Origin: Rebecca billardiae RCC1528
Taxonomy: Eukaryota; Haptophyta
DNA length: 64,000 nt
Direction: 5' to 3'
Assembly: GCA_965240325.2 (NCBI GenBank)
Contig: OZ251227.1
Coordinates: 2,790,001 to 2,854,000, forward strand
The notes under the pieces were generated by a model. It searched no databases and had not been told where the DNA came from. It saw only the letters and a list, made by a program, of their open reading frames with translations. Of the stretch, positions 54,801-64,000 are shown in pieces (within the stretch, counting starts at the first letter, position 1; the number at the start of each line of letters is the position of its first letter). Both the position numbers and the translations under genes were made by a program.

Positions 54801-57800
54801 CGCCCAGCCCGCCGCCGAGCCCACCGCCGAGCCCGCCACCCGCGCCACCGCCGTCGCCGCCGCCGCGCCCCCCGCCGAGCCCGCCGCCGAGCCCGCCGCC
54901 GAGCCCGCCGCCGCCGAGCCCGCCGCCGAGTCCGCCGCCGTCGCCACCGCCAAGCCCGCCGCCCAGCCCACCGCCGCCGTCGCCACCGCCGAGCCCGCCG
55001 CCGTCGCCGCCGCCGAGCCCGCCGCCGAGTCCGCCCCCGCCAAGCCCGCCTCCAAGCCCGCCGCCAACGCCGCCCCCATCGCCTCCGCCGAGCCCTCCTC
55101 CACCGAGCCCGCCGCCGAGCCCGCCGCCAACGCCACCGCCGTCGCCGCCGCCGAGCCCGCCGCCGCCTGCGCCACCACCGAGCCCACCGCCCTCACCACC
55201 GCCCGCACCGCCACCGAGCCCGCCGCCACCGTCGCCGCCACCGTCGCCGCCGCCGTCGCCGCCACCCTTGCCGCCTCCGAGCCCGCCGCCTCCGAGCCCG
55301 CCGCCGAGCCCGCCGCCTACGCCGCCGCCCTCGCCGCCACCACATCCGCCACCGAGCCCGCCGCCCTCGCCGCCGCCCGCGCCGCCGCCGAGCCCGCCGC
55401 CACCCTCGCCACCGCCGAGCCCGCCGCCGAGCCCCCCGCCAACGCCGCCGCCAAGCCCGCCGCCCCCCAGCCCGCCGCCAAGTCCGCCGCCCTCGCCACC
55501 GCCATCCCCGCCGCCGAGTCCGCCGCCGCCGAGCCCGCCGCCGAGCCCACCACCGGCGCCGCCGCCGAGCCCGCCGCCGAGCCCGCCGCCGCCAAGCCCG
55601 CCGCCGAGCCCACCACCATCGCCACCGCCCGCGCCGCCGCCGAGCCCGCCGCCCCCTGCGCCACCGCCCAGCCCGCCGCCGAGCCCACCGCCCGCTCCGC
55701 CGCCGAGCCCACCGCCACCCAGCCCACCACCAAGCCCGCCACCCTCGCCACCCCCTTCGCCGCCACCGAGCCCACCGCCGCCGAGCCCGCCGCCAAGTCC
55801 GCCGCCATCGCCGCCACCTGCGCCGCCACCAAGCCCGCCGCCCCCTGCGCCACCGCCCAGCCCGCCGCCGAGCCCGCCGCCCGCTCCGCCGCCGAGCCCA
55901 CCGCCACCCAGCCCACCACCAAGCCCGCCACCCTCACCACCCCCTTCGCCGCCGCCGAGCCCACCGCCGCCGAGCCCGCCGCCAAGTCCGCCGCCATCGC
56001 CGCCGCCGAGCCCACCACCTCAGCCGCCGCCAAGCCCGCCACCGTCGCCGCCGCCTGCGCCGCCGCCGAGCCCGCCGCCGCCCGCTCCGCCGCCGAGCCC
56101 GCCGCCCACACCGCCGCCCTCGCCGCCACCATCGCCGCCACCACCCTTCCCACCTCCGAGCCCGCCACCTCGCCCGCCGCCCTCCCCGCCACCCTTGCCG
56201 CCGCCCTCGCCACCGCCGGCACCGCCGCCTTCACCACCGCCGACACCGCCGCCGAGCCCGCCGCCAGCGCCACCACCGTCGCCGCCGCCCAGCCCGCCGC
56301 CGCCTCGCCCGCCGCCCAGCCCGCCGCCCAGCCCGCCGCCCGCGCCTCCGCCGAGCCCGCCGCCTCCGAGCCCGCCGCCCAGCCCGCCGCCAACACCGCC
56401 GCCAACACCGCCGCCGAGCCCGCCACCGCCGAAGCCGCCGCCAAGCCCGCCGCCGAGCCCGCCGCCGGCACCACCGCCAAGCCCACCACCGCCAAGCCCG
56501 CCGCCGAGCCCGCCACCGAGCCCGCCGCCTGCTCCGCCGCCGAGCCCGCCGCCGCCGAGCACGCCGCCAAGCCCGCCGCCACTGCCGCCTCCGAGCCCGC
56601 CGCCAGCTCCGCCGCCCAGCCCCCCGCCGAGCCCGCCGCCCGTGCCGCCGCCGAGCCCGCCGCCACCCGCGCCGCCGCCGAGCCCGCCGCCCGCGCCGCC
56701 ACCTCTGCCGCCGCCGAGCCCCCCGCCGAGCCCGCCGCCTTTGCCACCGCCCACGCCGCCGCCGAGCCCGCCGCCGCCGAGCCCGCCGCCGAGCCCGCCG
56801 CCGAGCCCGCCGCCGGCCCCGCCGCCGAGTCCGCCGCCGCCACGTCCGCCGCCAAGCCCGCCACCGTCGCCGCCGCCGTCGCCACCGCCGCAGCCGCCGC
56901 CGAGCCCGCCGCCCTTGTCGCCTCCATCGCCGCCGCCGAGCCCGCCGCCGCCGTTGCCGCCGCCGAGCCCGCCGCCGAGCCCGCCGCCCTTGCCGCCTCC
57001 AAGCCCTCCGCCGCCGCTCTTGCCGCCCAGCCCGCCGCCAGCCCCGCCGCCGAGCCCACCGCCGTTGCCCCCGCCGAGCCCGCCGCCATCGCCGCCACCA
57101 CGGCCTCCGCCCTCGCCGCCACCCATGCCGCCGCCCTCGCCGCCCCCGAGCCCGCCACCGAGCCCGCCGCCGCCAACGCCACCGCCATCGCCTCCGCCGT
57201 CGCCGCCGCCAAGCCCGCCGCCAAGTCCGCCACCACCGGCCTCGCCGCCGTCGCCGCCGCCGTCGCCGCCGCCGTCGCCGCCGCCGAGCCCACCGCCCCC
57301 GCTCGCACCGCCGTCGCCGCCGCCCAGCCCGCCACCGGCCCCGCCGCCCAGCCCGCCGCCCAGCCCGCCGCCGACGACTCCACCCGCACCGCCACCCGCA
57401 CCGCCGCCGAGCCCGCCGCCGTCGCCGCCGCCCGCACCGCCGCCGAGCCCGCCGCCCGGTTTGCCGCCGTCACCGCCGCCAGCGCCGCCGCCGAGCCCGC
57501 CGCCGCCGCCGCCGCCGAGCCCGCCGCCGAGCCCGCCGCCGAGCCCGCCGCCGAGCCCGCCGCCGCTGCCGCCGCCGAGCCCGCCACCTGGCCTGCCGCC
57601 ATCACCGCCGCCGTCGCCGCCTCCGTCGCCCAACCCCGCTCCCCCGCCGAGCCCGCCACCGAGCCCGCCGCCCGCGCCGCCGCCCGCGCCGCCGCCCGCA
57701 ACACCGCCCATGCCGCCGCCTGTGCCGCCGCCGCGCGAGCCTCCCGGTCTGCCGCCGCCGCCGCCGAGCCAGCCACCGCCGCCATCGCCATCGCCACCGC

Positions 57801-60800
57801 CGCCATCGCTGCCGCCGAGCCCCCCGCCGACCCCGCCCTCGCCGCCACCGACAGCTCCACCGCCGCCGCGCGCCGAGCCATTCCCGCCGCCATCGCCGCC
57901 CGCGCGGCCGCCACCGCCGCTGCCCGGGTTGCCGCCGCCCCCGCCGCCGCCGCCGCCCGGCACGACAGACTACGTCTCGCTCACGCTGAGCATGGACGCG
58001 TCCGATTTCGGCACGACCGCCACGGCGGAGGTGCTCGCCGGGCTCGAGGCGGTGACGGGGGTGCCCTCGGCGAACATGCAGGTCGTCGACTTTGCGCCCG
58101 CGTCTGTGTCGGTCGTCGTGAGCGTCTTCCAGGCCGCGGCGGGCGGGACGGCGGTCGACCTCGAGGCCGCGTTCGCCAACCAGACGCTCGCGAGCCTGAG
58201 CGCCGCGAGCGGGCTCGACCTCGCCACGCTGCCCCTCGTGCTGCTCGCCGGGTGCCGCGACACGGCCGCGTCGAACTATGACGAGCTCGCGACATATGAG
58301 CCTGCGGGCGTGTGCGCTTACGAGTCGCCGCCGCCGCCGCCCTCGCCGTCGCCGCCGCGCTCGCCGCCGCCGCCGAGCCCGCTGCCGCCGAGCCCGCCGC
58401 CGCCGCCGTCGCCACCGCCGCCCCTCCCGCCGCCGCCACCGTTGCCGCCGCCGCCCAGCCCGCCGCCGCCGCCCAGCCCGCCGCCGCCCAACCCGCCGCC
58501 GCCGCCCAGCCCGCCGCCGCCGAGCCCTCTGCCGCCCAGCCCGCCGCCGCCCAGCCCGCTGCCGCCCAGCCCGCCGCCGCCCAGCCCGCCGCCGCCCAAG
58601 CGCTCGGAGAACGTGACCTCGTTCATCGCCGTGCGCGCCGTGCCCACCAGCCTCGACTTCTCCGACGTGCCGTGGCTGGGCGAGGGCAGCGTGCTCAAGT
58701 GGGTGCCCAACGGCGGCAGCGCGGGCACCGACTGCGCGGCCGACGCGCTGCCCGAGCTGGGCGGCGAGGCCACGCTCGGCGCGGAGCTGCGCGCCAGCCT
58801 CACCTTCGACGTGTCCGGGTACGGCTACCGCTTCTGCTACTTCAACCCGGGCGGCGCGGCCGAGTGGCGCCTCGAGCCGCTCTTCCTGCTCGACGTGTTC
58901 GAGCTGAGCTCGGCGAGCCGCGCCGTGGCGGTGGCGGGCGTCGAGGCGCGCGTGGGCTTCGGCGGCGTCGGCGTGGCCTCGGGCGACGGCGCGTACTGGG
59001 TCGACGCCTCCGCGCCCGACTGCGACGCCGCCGCGCCGTCGGCCGCGCTCGGCGGCGAGCAGACCCTCGTCGGCTCGCGCGCGCTCTTCACGTTTGCGCA
59101 GACCGCGTCCGCGCTGCGGCCGTGCTTCCGCTTCCGCGACCAGCCGTTCGCGCTGTACGCGGGGATCACGCTGAGCGTGTACGGCCTGGACTCTGGACCG
59201 CTCGCGCTCGACACGGTCGTCGGCGCGAGCGTCGCGCTCAACGTGAGCGGCCCGGGCGTGAGCGGCGCTGACCGCGCGTACTGGGTGCCCGCTTCGGACA
59301 GCAGCTGCGCGCGCGCGCCGCTCGCGGCGTACGGCGGCGTGCAGCCGGTGGGCGCGTCGGGCGTGGCGTCGTTCGTGCCCACCGCGGGCGCGGCGGCGCT
59401 CGCGCTGTGCTACGCCTTCGGCGCGCAGCCGTTCGCGCGGTACGCTGACCACACGCTCATCGTGCGCGCGGTCACCGGCCCCGCGGCCACGGTCGCCGTC
59501 GTCGGCGCGTCCGAGCTGGTCGCGTTTGCAGGCGTCGGCCTGCGGGCGGGCGACCGCGCCAAGTGGGTGGCGCCGGGCGCGGCGGGGTGCGCCGACGCGG
59601 CGGACGACGCGAGCGCCGAGGCGGTGCTCGGCGCGGACGCCACCGCCGCCTTCACGCTCGGCGCGGCCGCGATCGGCCTGCAGCTCTGCTTTGCGCACGG
59701 CGGGGCCGCCTTCAAGCTGTACCCCGCGGTGCGCCTGTCCGCGTACGCGCTGGACGGCCCCGCGGAGTCGCGCGCGGTGGTGGGCGCGGAGGAGAGCGTG
59801 GGCTTCACCGGCGTCGGAGTGGGCGCCGGCGAGCAGCCCGACGGCGCGTTCTGGGTCGAGGCGGGCTCGGGCTGCGCCGAGGGCGGCGCGCGCGCCGAGT
59901 ACGGCGGCGCGCTCAACGTGACGGCGGGCGGCGGCGTCACGTTCACGCTGCTCGCGCCCGCGCCCTCGGGCGCGCTCTCGGCGTGCTACCGGTTCGGGGC
60001 GGAGCCGTGGGCGCACTACGCCTCGATCGCGCTGCGCACGCTGCACGTGCTCGGCCCGGCGAGCACCGTCGCCGCCGTGGGCGCGCTCGAGCCGATCTCG
60101 TTCGACGCGGTCGGCGCGTCCGACTCGGACCGAGCCTTCTGGGCGGACGCGGCCGCGACGGCGTGCGACGCGGCCGCGGCCGCGGCGGGCGGCGGCGTGC
60201 AGGCGGTGCTGCGCGGCGGCGCCAACTTCACCTTCGGCGCGCCCGCGCTCGGGCTGCGGTTGTGCTACCAGTTCGCCTCCAAGCCGTTCCGGCTGTACGG
60301 CGCGCTCGGTCTGGACGTGCTGCAGGTGAGCGCGCCCGCGCTCAGCGTCGCCGTGGCGGGCGTGGCGGAGCGCGTGGCGTTCGGGGGCGTCGGGCTGGCC
60401 GACGGCGACCGCGCGTACTGGGCGCCGGCGGGCACGCCCTCGTGCGCCGCCGCGCCGCCGTCCGCCGCGCGCGGCGGCGTGCAGCCCGTGCTCGGCGCCA
60501 ACGCCACGTTCAGCCTCGACGCGCCGACGCCGCTCGGGCGGCACGTGTTGTGTTACGCGTTTGGCGACGAGCCGTTTGCGCTGTTTGGCGGCGTGCAGCT
60601 CGACGTGTACGCGGTGCGCGCGCCCGCGTTCACGCAGGTGGTCGTGGGCGTCGCCGAGACGATCGTCTTTGCGGGCCACGGCCTCGCCGACGGCGACCGC
60701 GCCAAGTGGGTCGCGCCCGACGCGGCCGACTGCGACGCGCCGCCGTACGCGCACGGCGGCGCGCTGCCGCTTGCCGCGTCGCGCGCCGAGTTCACGCTCG

Positions 60801-63800
60801 AGGCGGCCGCGCTCGGCTTGCAGCTGTGCTTTGCCTTCGGCAGCCGGCCGTTCCGGCTCTACGCCGCGGGCACCGCCGACGCGATCACGCTCGACGCGCT
60901 GCAGGTGACCGAGCCGTCGTACACGCTCGCGGTCGTGGGCGTGCCCGAGGCCGTCGCGTTTGGCGTCGTCGGGCTGGAGGACGGCGACCTCGCCAAGTGG
61001 GTGCCGCTGGTGGAGGGCGCGAGCCTCGCGTGCGAGGCCGAGCCGCTCGACGCGTACGGCGGCGCGCAGCCCGTCACCAACGGCTCGGCCACCTTCCTCT
61101 TCAGCCAGCCGCACGCGGAGCTGCGTTTGTGCTATGAGCACGCGCAGGAGCCGTGGGCGCCGTACGAGGCGATCAGACTGCGCGCCGCGCAGGTGCAGGC
61201 GCCCGCGGAGAGCGTGGCGGTGGTGAACGTGAGCGAGACCGTCGTCTTCGCCGGCGTCGGCGTCCGGGCCGGTGACGGCGCCTTCTGGGTCGAGGCCGCC
61301 GCTGAGTGCGCCGCGGGCGGCGCGCGCGCCGCGTACGGCGGCGAGCTCAACGTGACGGCGGGCGGCGTCGTCACGTTCACGCTGCTCGCGCCCGCGCCCT
61401 CGGGCGCGCTCGCGCTGTGCTTCCGGCACGCGGCCGAGGCGTGGGCGCACTACCCGGCCATCGTGCTGCGCACGCGCCAGATCCTCGGCCCGGCGCTCTC
61501 GACCGTCGTCGTGGACGTGCCCGAGCAGCTCGCCTTCTCCGGCGTGGGCGTCGGCGCGGGCGACGTCGCGTGGTGGGTGCGTGCGGACGCGACGGACTGC
61601 GCGCTCGGCTCGGAGACGGGGTACGCCGTCTCGAGCGACGGCGCGGTCGTCGTCACGTTCACCACGGCCGGGCTGCAGTGGCAGCTCTGCTACGCCTTCG
61701 CCACCAAGCCCGCCAAGCTGTACGGCCCGTCGACCGCCGAGCCGATGCTGCTGGACGCACTCGGGCTGAGCGCGCCTCTCTCGACGGTCGCGGTGCTCGG
61801 CGTCGCGGAGACGTTCTCGTTCGCGGGGGTGGGCGTGGGCGCGGGCGACCGCGCGTACTGGGCGCCGGCGAGCGCGGACGCGTGCCCCACCGCCGCTCCA
61901 GCCGACGAGCGCGGCGGCTTGCGCAACGTCTCCGCCGTCGGCACGGCCGCATTCACCTTTGGCGCGACGACCGAGCTCGAGCTCGGCGGGCTGCGCCTGT
62001 GTTACGCCTTCGAGGGCGAGCCGTACAAGCTGTACGCCGCGATGCGCGTCGAGGTGTACGATGTGGCCGGCCCCGCGTTCTCGCGCGTCGTCGTCGGCGT
62101 GCCCGAGACCGTGGCCTTCAGCGGCTACGGCGTGCGCGCGGGCGACCGCGCCAAGTGGGTGGGCGTGGCCGCGGCCGACTGCTCGAGCGTCGCGTTCGGT
62201 GCGGCGCGCACGCTCGGCGCCGGCCTGAGCGCGAGCTTCACGCTGCCCGCGGGCGGGCTGGGCCTGGCGCTGTGCTTTGCGTTCGCGGGCGAGCCGTTCA
62301 AGCGGTACCCGTCGCTCACGCTCGACGCGCTCGTCGTCAGCGCGCCTGTCTCGAGCCTGGCGGTGGTGGGCGTGCAGGAGTCGCTCGCCTTCTCAGGAGT
62401 GGGCCTCGTGCCGGGCGACGGCGCGTACTGGCTGCCGTACAACGGCACGGCCGTCGACTGCGCCGACCCGGTGGACGGCGCGCCGCGCGCCGCGTACGGC
62501 GGCGCGCAGACCCTCGACGCCGCCCTCGCCGCTTCCTTCACCTTCGACGTCGCCCACCCGGACCTGCGCCTGTGTTACACGCACGCGGACGAGCCCGTGC
62601 GCTCGTACGGCGCGGCGATCACGCTGGTCGTGGCCGAGGTGCAGGGCCCGGCGTTCACCGTCGCGGTGGCGGGCGTGGAGGAGGCGCTGCCGTTCGAGGG
62701 CGTCGGCCTCGCGGCGGGCGACCAGGCGTACTGGGTCGAGGACGCGTCCGCGTGCCCGCCGGCGGGCGGCGGCGCGCTCGACGAGTACGGCGGCGTGTTC
62801 AACACGACCGGCCTCGGCGTGGGCGCCTTCACGCCGCTCGCGCCCAAGGCCGGCCTCTCGCTGTGCTACCGCTTCGCGGCCGAGCCGTGGGCGCACTACG
62901 CGGGCGTGAGTCTCGACGTGTACCAGCTCGACGCGCTCGGCGGCGGCAGCCGCGCCGTCGTCGGCGAGGCGCACGCCGTCACCTTCTCGGGCTTCGGCGT
63001 GGCGGACGGCGACGCCGCGTACTGGGTGCCCGCGGGCACGGCCTCGTGCGCGGACGAGCCGCCGCTCGTGCAGTGGGGCGGGCAGAAGACGCTGGGCGCG
63101 GGCCTCGGCGCGAGCTTCACCTTCCTGCGCAAGTTTGGCGGCCTCGGGTACATGCTCTGCTACCGCTTCCGCGCCGAGCCGTTCGCGCTGTACGCCAGCC
63201 TGCAGCTGGACGTGCTCGAGGTGAGCGGGCCGTTCGTCGTGCTCGCGGTCGTCACGCTCGAGCGCACCTTCGCCTTCCAGGGCGTGGGCGTCGGCGCGGG
63301 CGACGAGGCGTACTTCGTGCCCGCGGCCGCGACGGCGTGCGACGAGGCGGCGAGCGTGAGCGGCGCCGCGGCCGTCGTCGCCGCCGACCGCACCGCCTCG
63401 TTCACGTTTGGCGCGGTCGCGACGGGCCACCGATTGTGTTACCGCTTTGGCGGCGCGTCCGGCGGCCTGCCGTGGCGCCGCTTCGCCGGCGTCACGCTCT
63501 CGGTCACCGTGCCCGGCGACCCGTTCGCGCTCGCCAACTTCGAGTCGCTCTCGCCGACGGGCGCGACGCTCGCCAACAGCGGCATCGCGACCAACGTGAC
63601 CATCGTCGGCACGCAGTTCGACCTGGGCGCGCAGAGCAAGGCGGACATCATCTACTGCGTGTTTGACGGCACGCGCGTGCGCGTCAGCTCGATCACGCCC
63701 ACCGAGATCTCGTGCACCGCGCCCGCCGCGAGCGCCGCGGGCGAGGTGACGCTCTCGCTCGTCGCGGACGAGGACGACGAGGACGGCGAGCCGCGCGAGC

Positions 63801-64000
63801 CCATCGCCATCACCAACGAGTTCGCCTACTTCGACATGGCGGGCGTGACGGTGGGCGCGCTCGCGCCGCCGGGCGCGCCGCAGGGCACGGCCAACGTGGA
63901 GGTCGCGGTCTCCGGCGCCAACTACGCCGACTACGGCGGCCTGCGCTGCGCGTTCATCGGGCCCAACTTCGCCGGCGGCCGCGTCGAGGTTGCGGCGACG
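27732..64000 (+). CDS. Giant secreted LRR / FG-GAP / Ser-Pro repeat protein, at least 11,994 aa, 3' end outside window
   Basis: Exons 27732-33604, 33776-33919 and 34036 to beyond 64000; the introns are 171 and 116 bp, starting GTGCGCG and ending CACAG/CGCAG. The last exon stays open for 29,965 bp in one frame; I checked frame continuity at many points, and no other-frame product makes sense. ATG 27732 starts a signal peptide (residues 1-31, cleaved about GSAAA|DIV). Order: FG-GAP propeller, Pro-rich linker, long LRR array, then alternating FG-GAP and LRR modules joined by SPPP linkers. After these come ~2,460 residues of SPPP repeats, a TSP3-like Cys motif, ~17 two-cysteine repeats and TIG-like domains. 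Most LRR modules begin with a conserved cap (QPEFQACEADPSTCT). Asn-glycosylation sequons are common. No membrane segment is seen in the window. The domains suggest an extracellular adhesion or cell-covering role; this is inference. Confidence 0.85.
27825..28980 (+). other. FG-GAP (integrin-alpha-like) propeller A
   Basis: Residues about 32-416. Five or more repeats with Ca2+-binding loops such as DVDGDGNDEIV, DVDGDGRPELIVG, DVDGDGVPDILVGA and DLNEDGFGDLIIGA. Six or seven such repeats normally close a beta-propeller. Confidence 0.85.
28981..29430 (+). other. First Ser/Pro-rich linker
   Basis: About 150 residues of SPPP/PPSPPP with a few DPKP and DPSP breaks. These are extensin- or pherophorin-like and probable sites of proline hydroxylation and O-glycosylation. 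The linker joins propeller A to LRR array 1. Confidence 0.9.
29431..32205 (+). other. LRR array 1
   Basis: Residues about 567-1491. It opens with the cap ACEADPSTCTTLDLSSR, followed by roughly three dozen ~24-residue plant-type LRRs of the form LPTELGLLTALTSLDLxxNSLTG. It is closed by a Cys-containing end near CGDLALLGLNGSG. Confidence 0.92.
32251..33466 (+). other. FG-GAP propeller B
   Basis: Residues about 1507-1911, starting VVLAEVKIAPGSNGK. Repeats carry DLDGDGVPDAMVGA, DLDGDGITELVV, DLDGDGVPDLAAGG and DVNGDGIVDLLVGAPG. It is closely similar in sequence to propeller C, which indicates duplication. Confidence 0.9.
33525..34905 (+). other. LRR array 2, containing both introns
   Basis: A different cap (CSSFPSRLECQESYVNCTTI) starts this array. 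The introns 33605-33775 and 33920-34035 both split a Leu codon after its second base. The exon between them is 144 nt, that is two 24-residue LRRs. After splicing the LRR register is continuous: TCTKL|TLPSLGLTG and LTSL|KLNSNSLTG. Confidence 0.88.
34969..36180 (+). other. FG-GAP propeller C
   Basis: Near-duplicate of propeller B in a GC-rich context, residues about 2317-2720, with the same order of DLDGDG loops and linking strands. It ends YVLTLSGYLPPSP. Confidence 0.9.
36225..39885 (+). other. LRR arrays 3, 4 and 5
   Basis: Three LRR modules start with the QPEFQACEADPSTCT cap at about 36240, 37490 and 38785. All end in a CGDTA- or CGYSA-type Cys element, and a short PPPSPPP linker separates them. 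Array 4 has near-copies at 45.3 and 46.8 kb. Confidence 0.9.
39889..43749 (+). repeat. Three tandem copies of a 1,287-bp unit, each a Pro linker plus FG-GAP propeller (D1-D3)
   Basis: Units at about 39889-41175, 41176-42462 and 42463-43749. As far as I can read they are identical; open frames in three reading frames repeat unchanged at a spacing of exactly 1,287 bp. Each unit encodes 429 residues (VVLSEVKLANGTNG to VLKLSGYYPPSP), including DLDGDGIPDALSGA and DVDGDGVVDVLVGAPG. The period is a multiple of three, so the frame is kept. Confidence 0.95.
43750..50579 (+). other. LRR arrays 6 to 10
   Basis: Five LRR modules with caps at about 43815, 45330, 46845, 48290 and 49495, each ending in a CGDTA/CGDVE/CGDSG element and a short SPPP linker. 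Arrays 7, 8 and 9 share long nearly identical stretches with array 4 (for example VIHAHLNGLTGQWPTEIG), pointing to module duplication and conversion. Confidence 0.9.
50580..57961 (+). other. Main Ser/Pro-rich region, about 2,460 residues
   Basis: Almost entirely SPPP, PPSPP and PAPP motifs with rare L, R, T, N, H or V, residues about 7521-9981. At DNA level a marker CCCTCCACCGCC recurs near 51475, 51936, 52343, 52757, 53165, 53530, 54065, 54430 and 54790, so there is a higher-order repeat of roughly 360-530 bp, mostly 360-415. The composition is that of hydroxyproline-rich cell-wall or flagellar-surface proteins, which adopt stiff polyproline-II rods. The large open frames on the other strand (Gly-Gly-Gly-Leu, Gly-Ser-Ala) are mirror products. 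Confidence 0.95.
57962..58620 (+). other. Globular insert with TSP3-like Cys motif, then a second Pro-rich linker
   Basis: Residues about 9982-10200. A ~95-residue alpha/beta-looking segment (DYVSLTLSMDASDFG and onward) is followed by GCRDTAASNYDELATYEPAG and then VCAYE. That is the short disulfide motif (GCxDxxAxNYxxxAxxxxGxCxY) common in secreted repeat proteins. From 58326 to 58605 a second Ser/Pro linker follows. Confidence 0.75.
58606..63520 (+). repeat. About 17 tandem copies of an unrecognised ~96-residue two-cysteine domain
   Basis: Repeat pattern: AVVGVxExVxFxGVGxxxGDxAxWVxA, a Cys about ten residues later, often YGG, then FTF, then LCYxFxxEPFxxYxxIxLxVxxVxGPA. The two Cys per repeat suggest one disulfide in a beta-sandwich. 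Repeats are diverged from each other, unlike the 1,287-bp units, so this is an old array. I do not recognise the family. Confidence 0.85.
63521..64000 (+). other. TIG/IPT-like domains, cut by the window edge
   Basis: Residues from about 11835: FESLSPTGATLANSGIATNV, then a Cys-containing strand IIYCVFDGTRV, and ITPTEISCTAPA, a typical TIG/IPT immunoglobulin-like pattern (pro-x-ser-gly-G, C.F, C..P). A second unit begins VTVGALAPPGAPQG. The frame is still open at 64000. Confidence 0.7.

Noticed and set aside
49816-58281. 2,821-codon plus-strand frame (Ala/Glu/Pro-rich)
   Set aside because: It is the neighbouring frame of the giant gene. Across the SPPP region it reads as AEPAAEPAA, and before that it runs over the LRR codons as Arg/His/Ala noise. 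The true frame gives LRRs and SPPP.
57602-61450. 1,282-codon minus-strand Arg-rich frame
   Set aside because: Antisense to the two-cysteine repeats and Pro-rich linkers, with no recognisable domain and extreme Arg/Ala content.

Overview
The window is nuclear DNA of a GC-rich unicellular eukaryote. The evidence is short GT-AG introns, a mitochondrial-type HscB, an anoctamin, a Ty1/copia element, a non-LTR element, and an enormous secreted protein built of leucine-rich repeats, FG-GAP propeller repeats and Ser-Pro-Pro-Pro linkers. That combination fits a marine alga, most likely a haptophyte, but nothing here proves the taxon.

Layout. 1-1.7 kb: two divergent genes, an unrecognised 250-residue protein (minus) and the Fe-S co-chaperone HSCB (plus). 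2.1-18.7 kb: one 16.5-kb copia element with 505-bp LTRs differing at a single base and a TATAT target duplication. Between its 5' LTR and its intact 1,975-codon gag-pol ORF lies an ~8.9-kb fold-back (giant inverted-repeat) insertion made of tandem repeats, without any recognisable transposase. 19.1-22.4 kb: an anoctamin/TMEM16 gene (minus) with four exons. 22.4-23.7 kb: non-coding DNA with a G19 run and three copies of a 17-bp near-palindrome. 23.7-27.5 kb: a 5'-truncated non-LTR retrotransposon (minus) carrying reverse transcriptase remnants, RNase H and a zinc motif. It is interrupted by a 64-bp copy of what looks like its own 3' end.

27.7 kb to the window end: one plus-strand gene occupies 36 kb and runs off the edge. 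With two small introns removed it encodes at least 11,994 residues. The order is signal peptide, FG-GAP propeller, Pro-rich linker, a very long LRR array, alternating propeller/LRR modules (including a 1,287-bp unit present three times in tandem), about 2,460 residues of Ser/Pro repeats, a TSP3-like Cys motif, about 17 copies of an unrecognised ~96-residue two-cysteine domain, and a start of TIG/IPT-like domains. Everything visible points to a giant extracellular, probably glycosylated adhesion or cell-covering protein.

The five best-supported introns (three in the anoctamin, two in the giant gene) all start GTGCGC and are 116-199 bp long. Most long ORFs in other frames of the giant gene and of the fold-back repeats are by-products of GC-rich, 3n-periodic repeats and are not annotated as genes.
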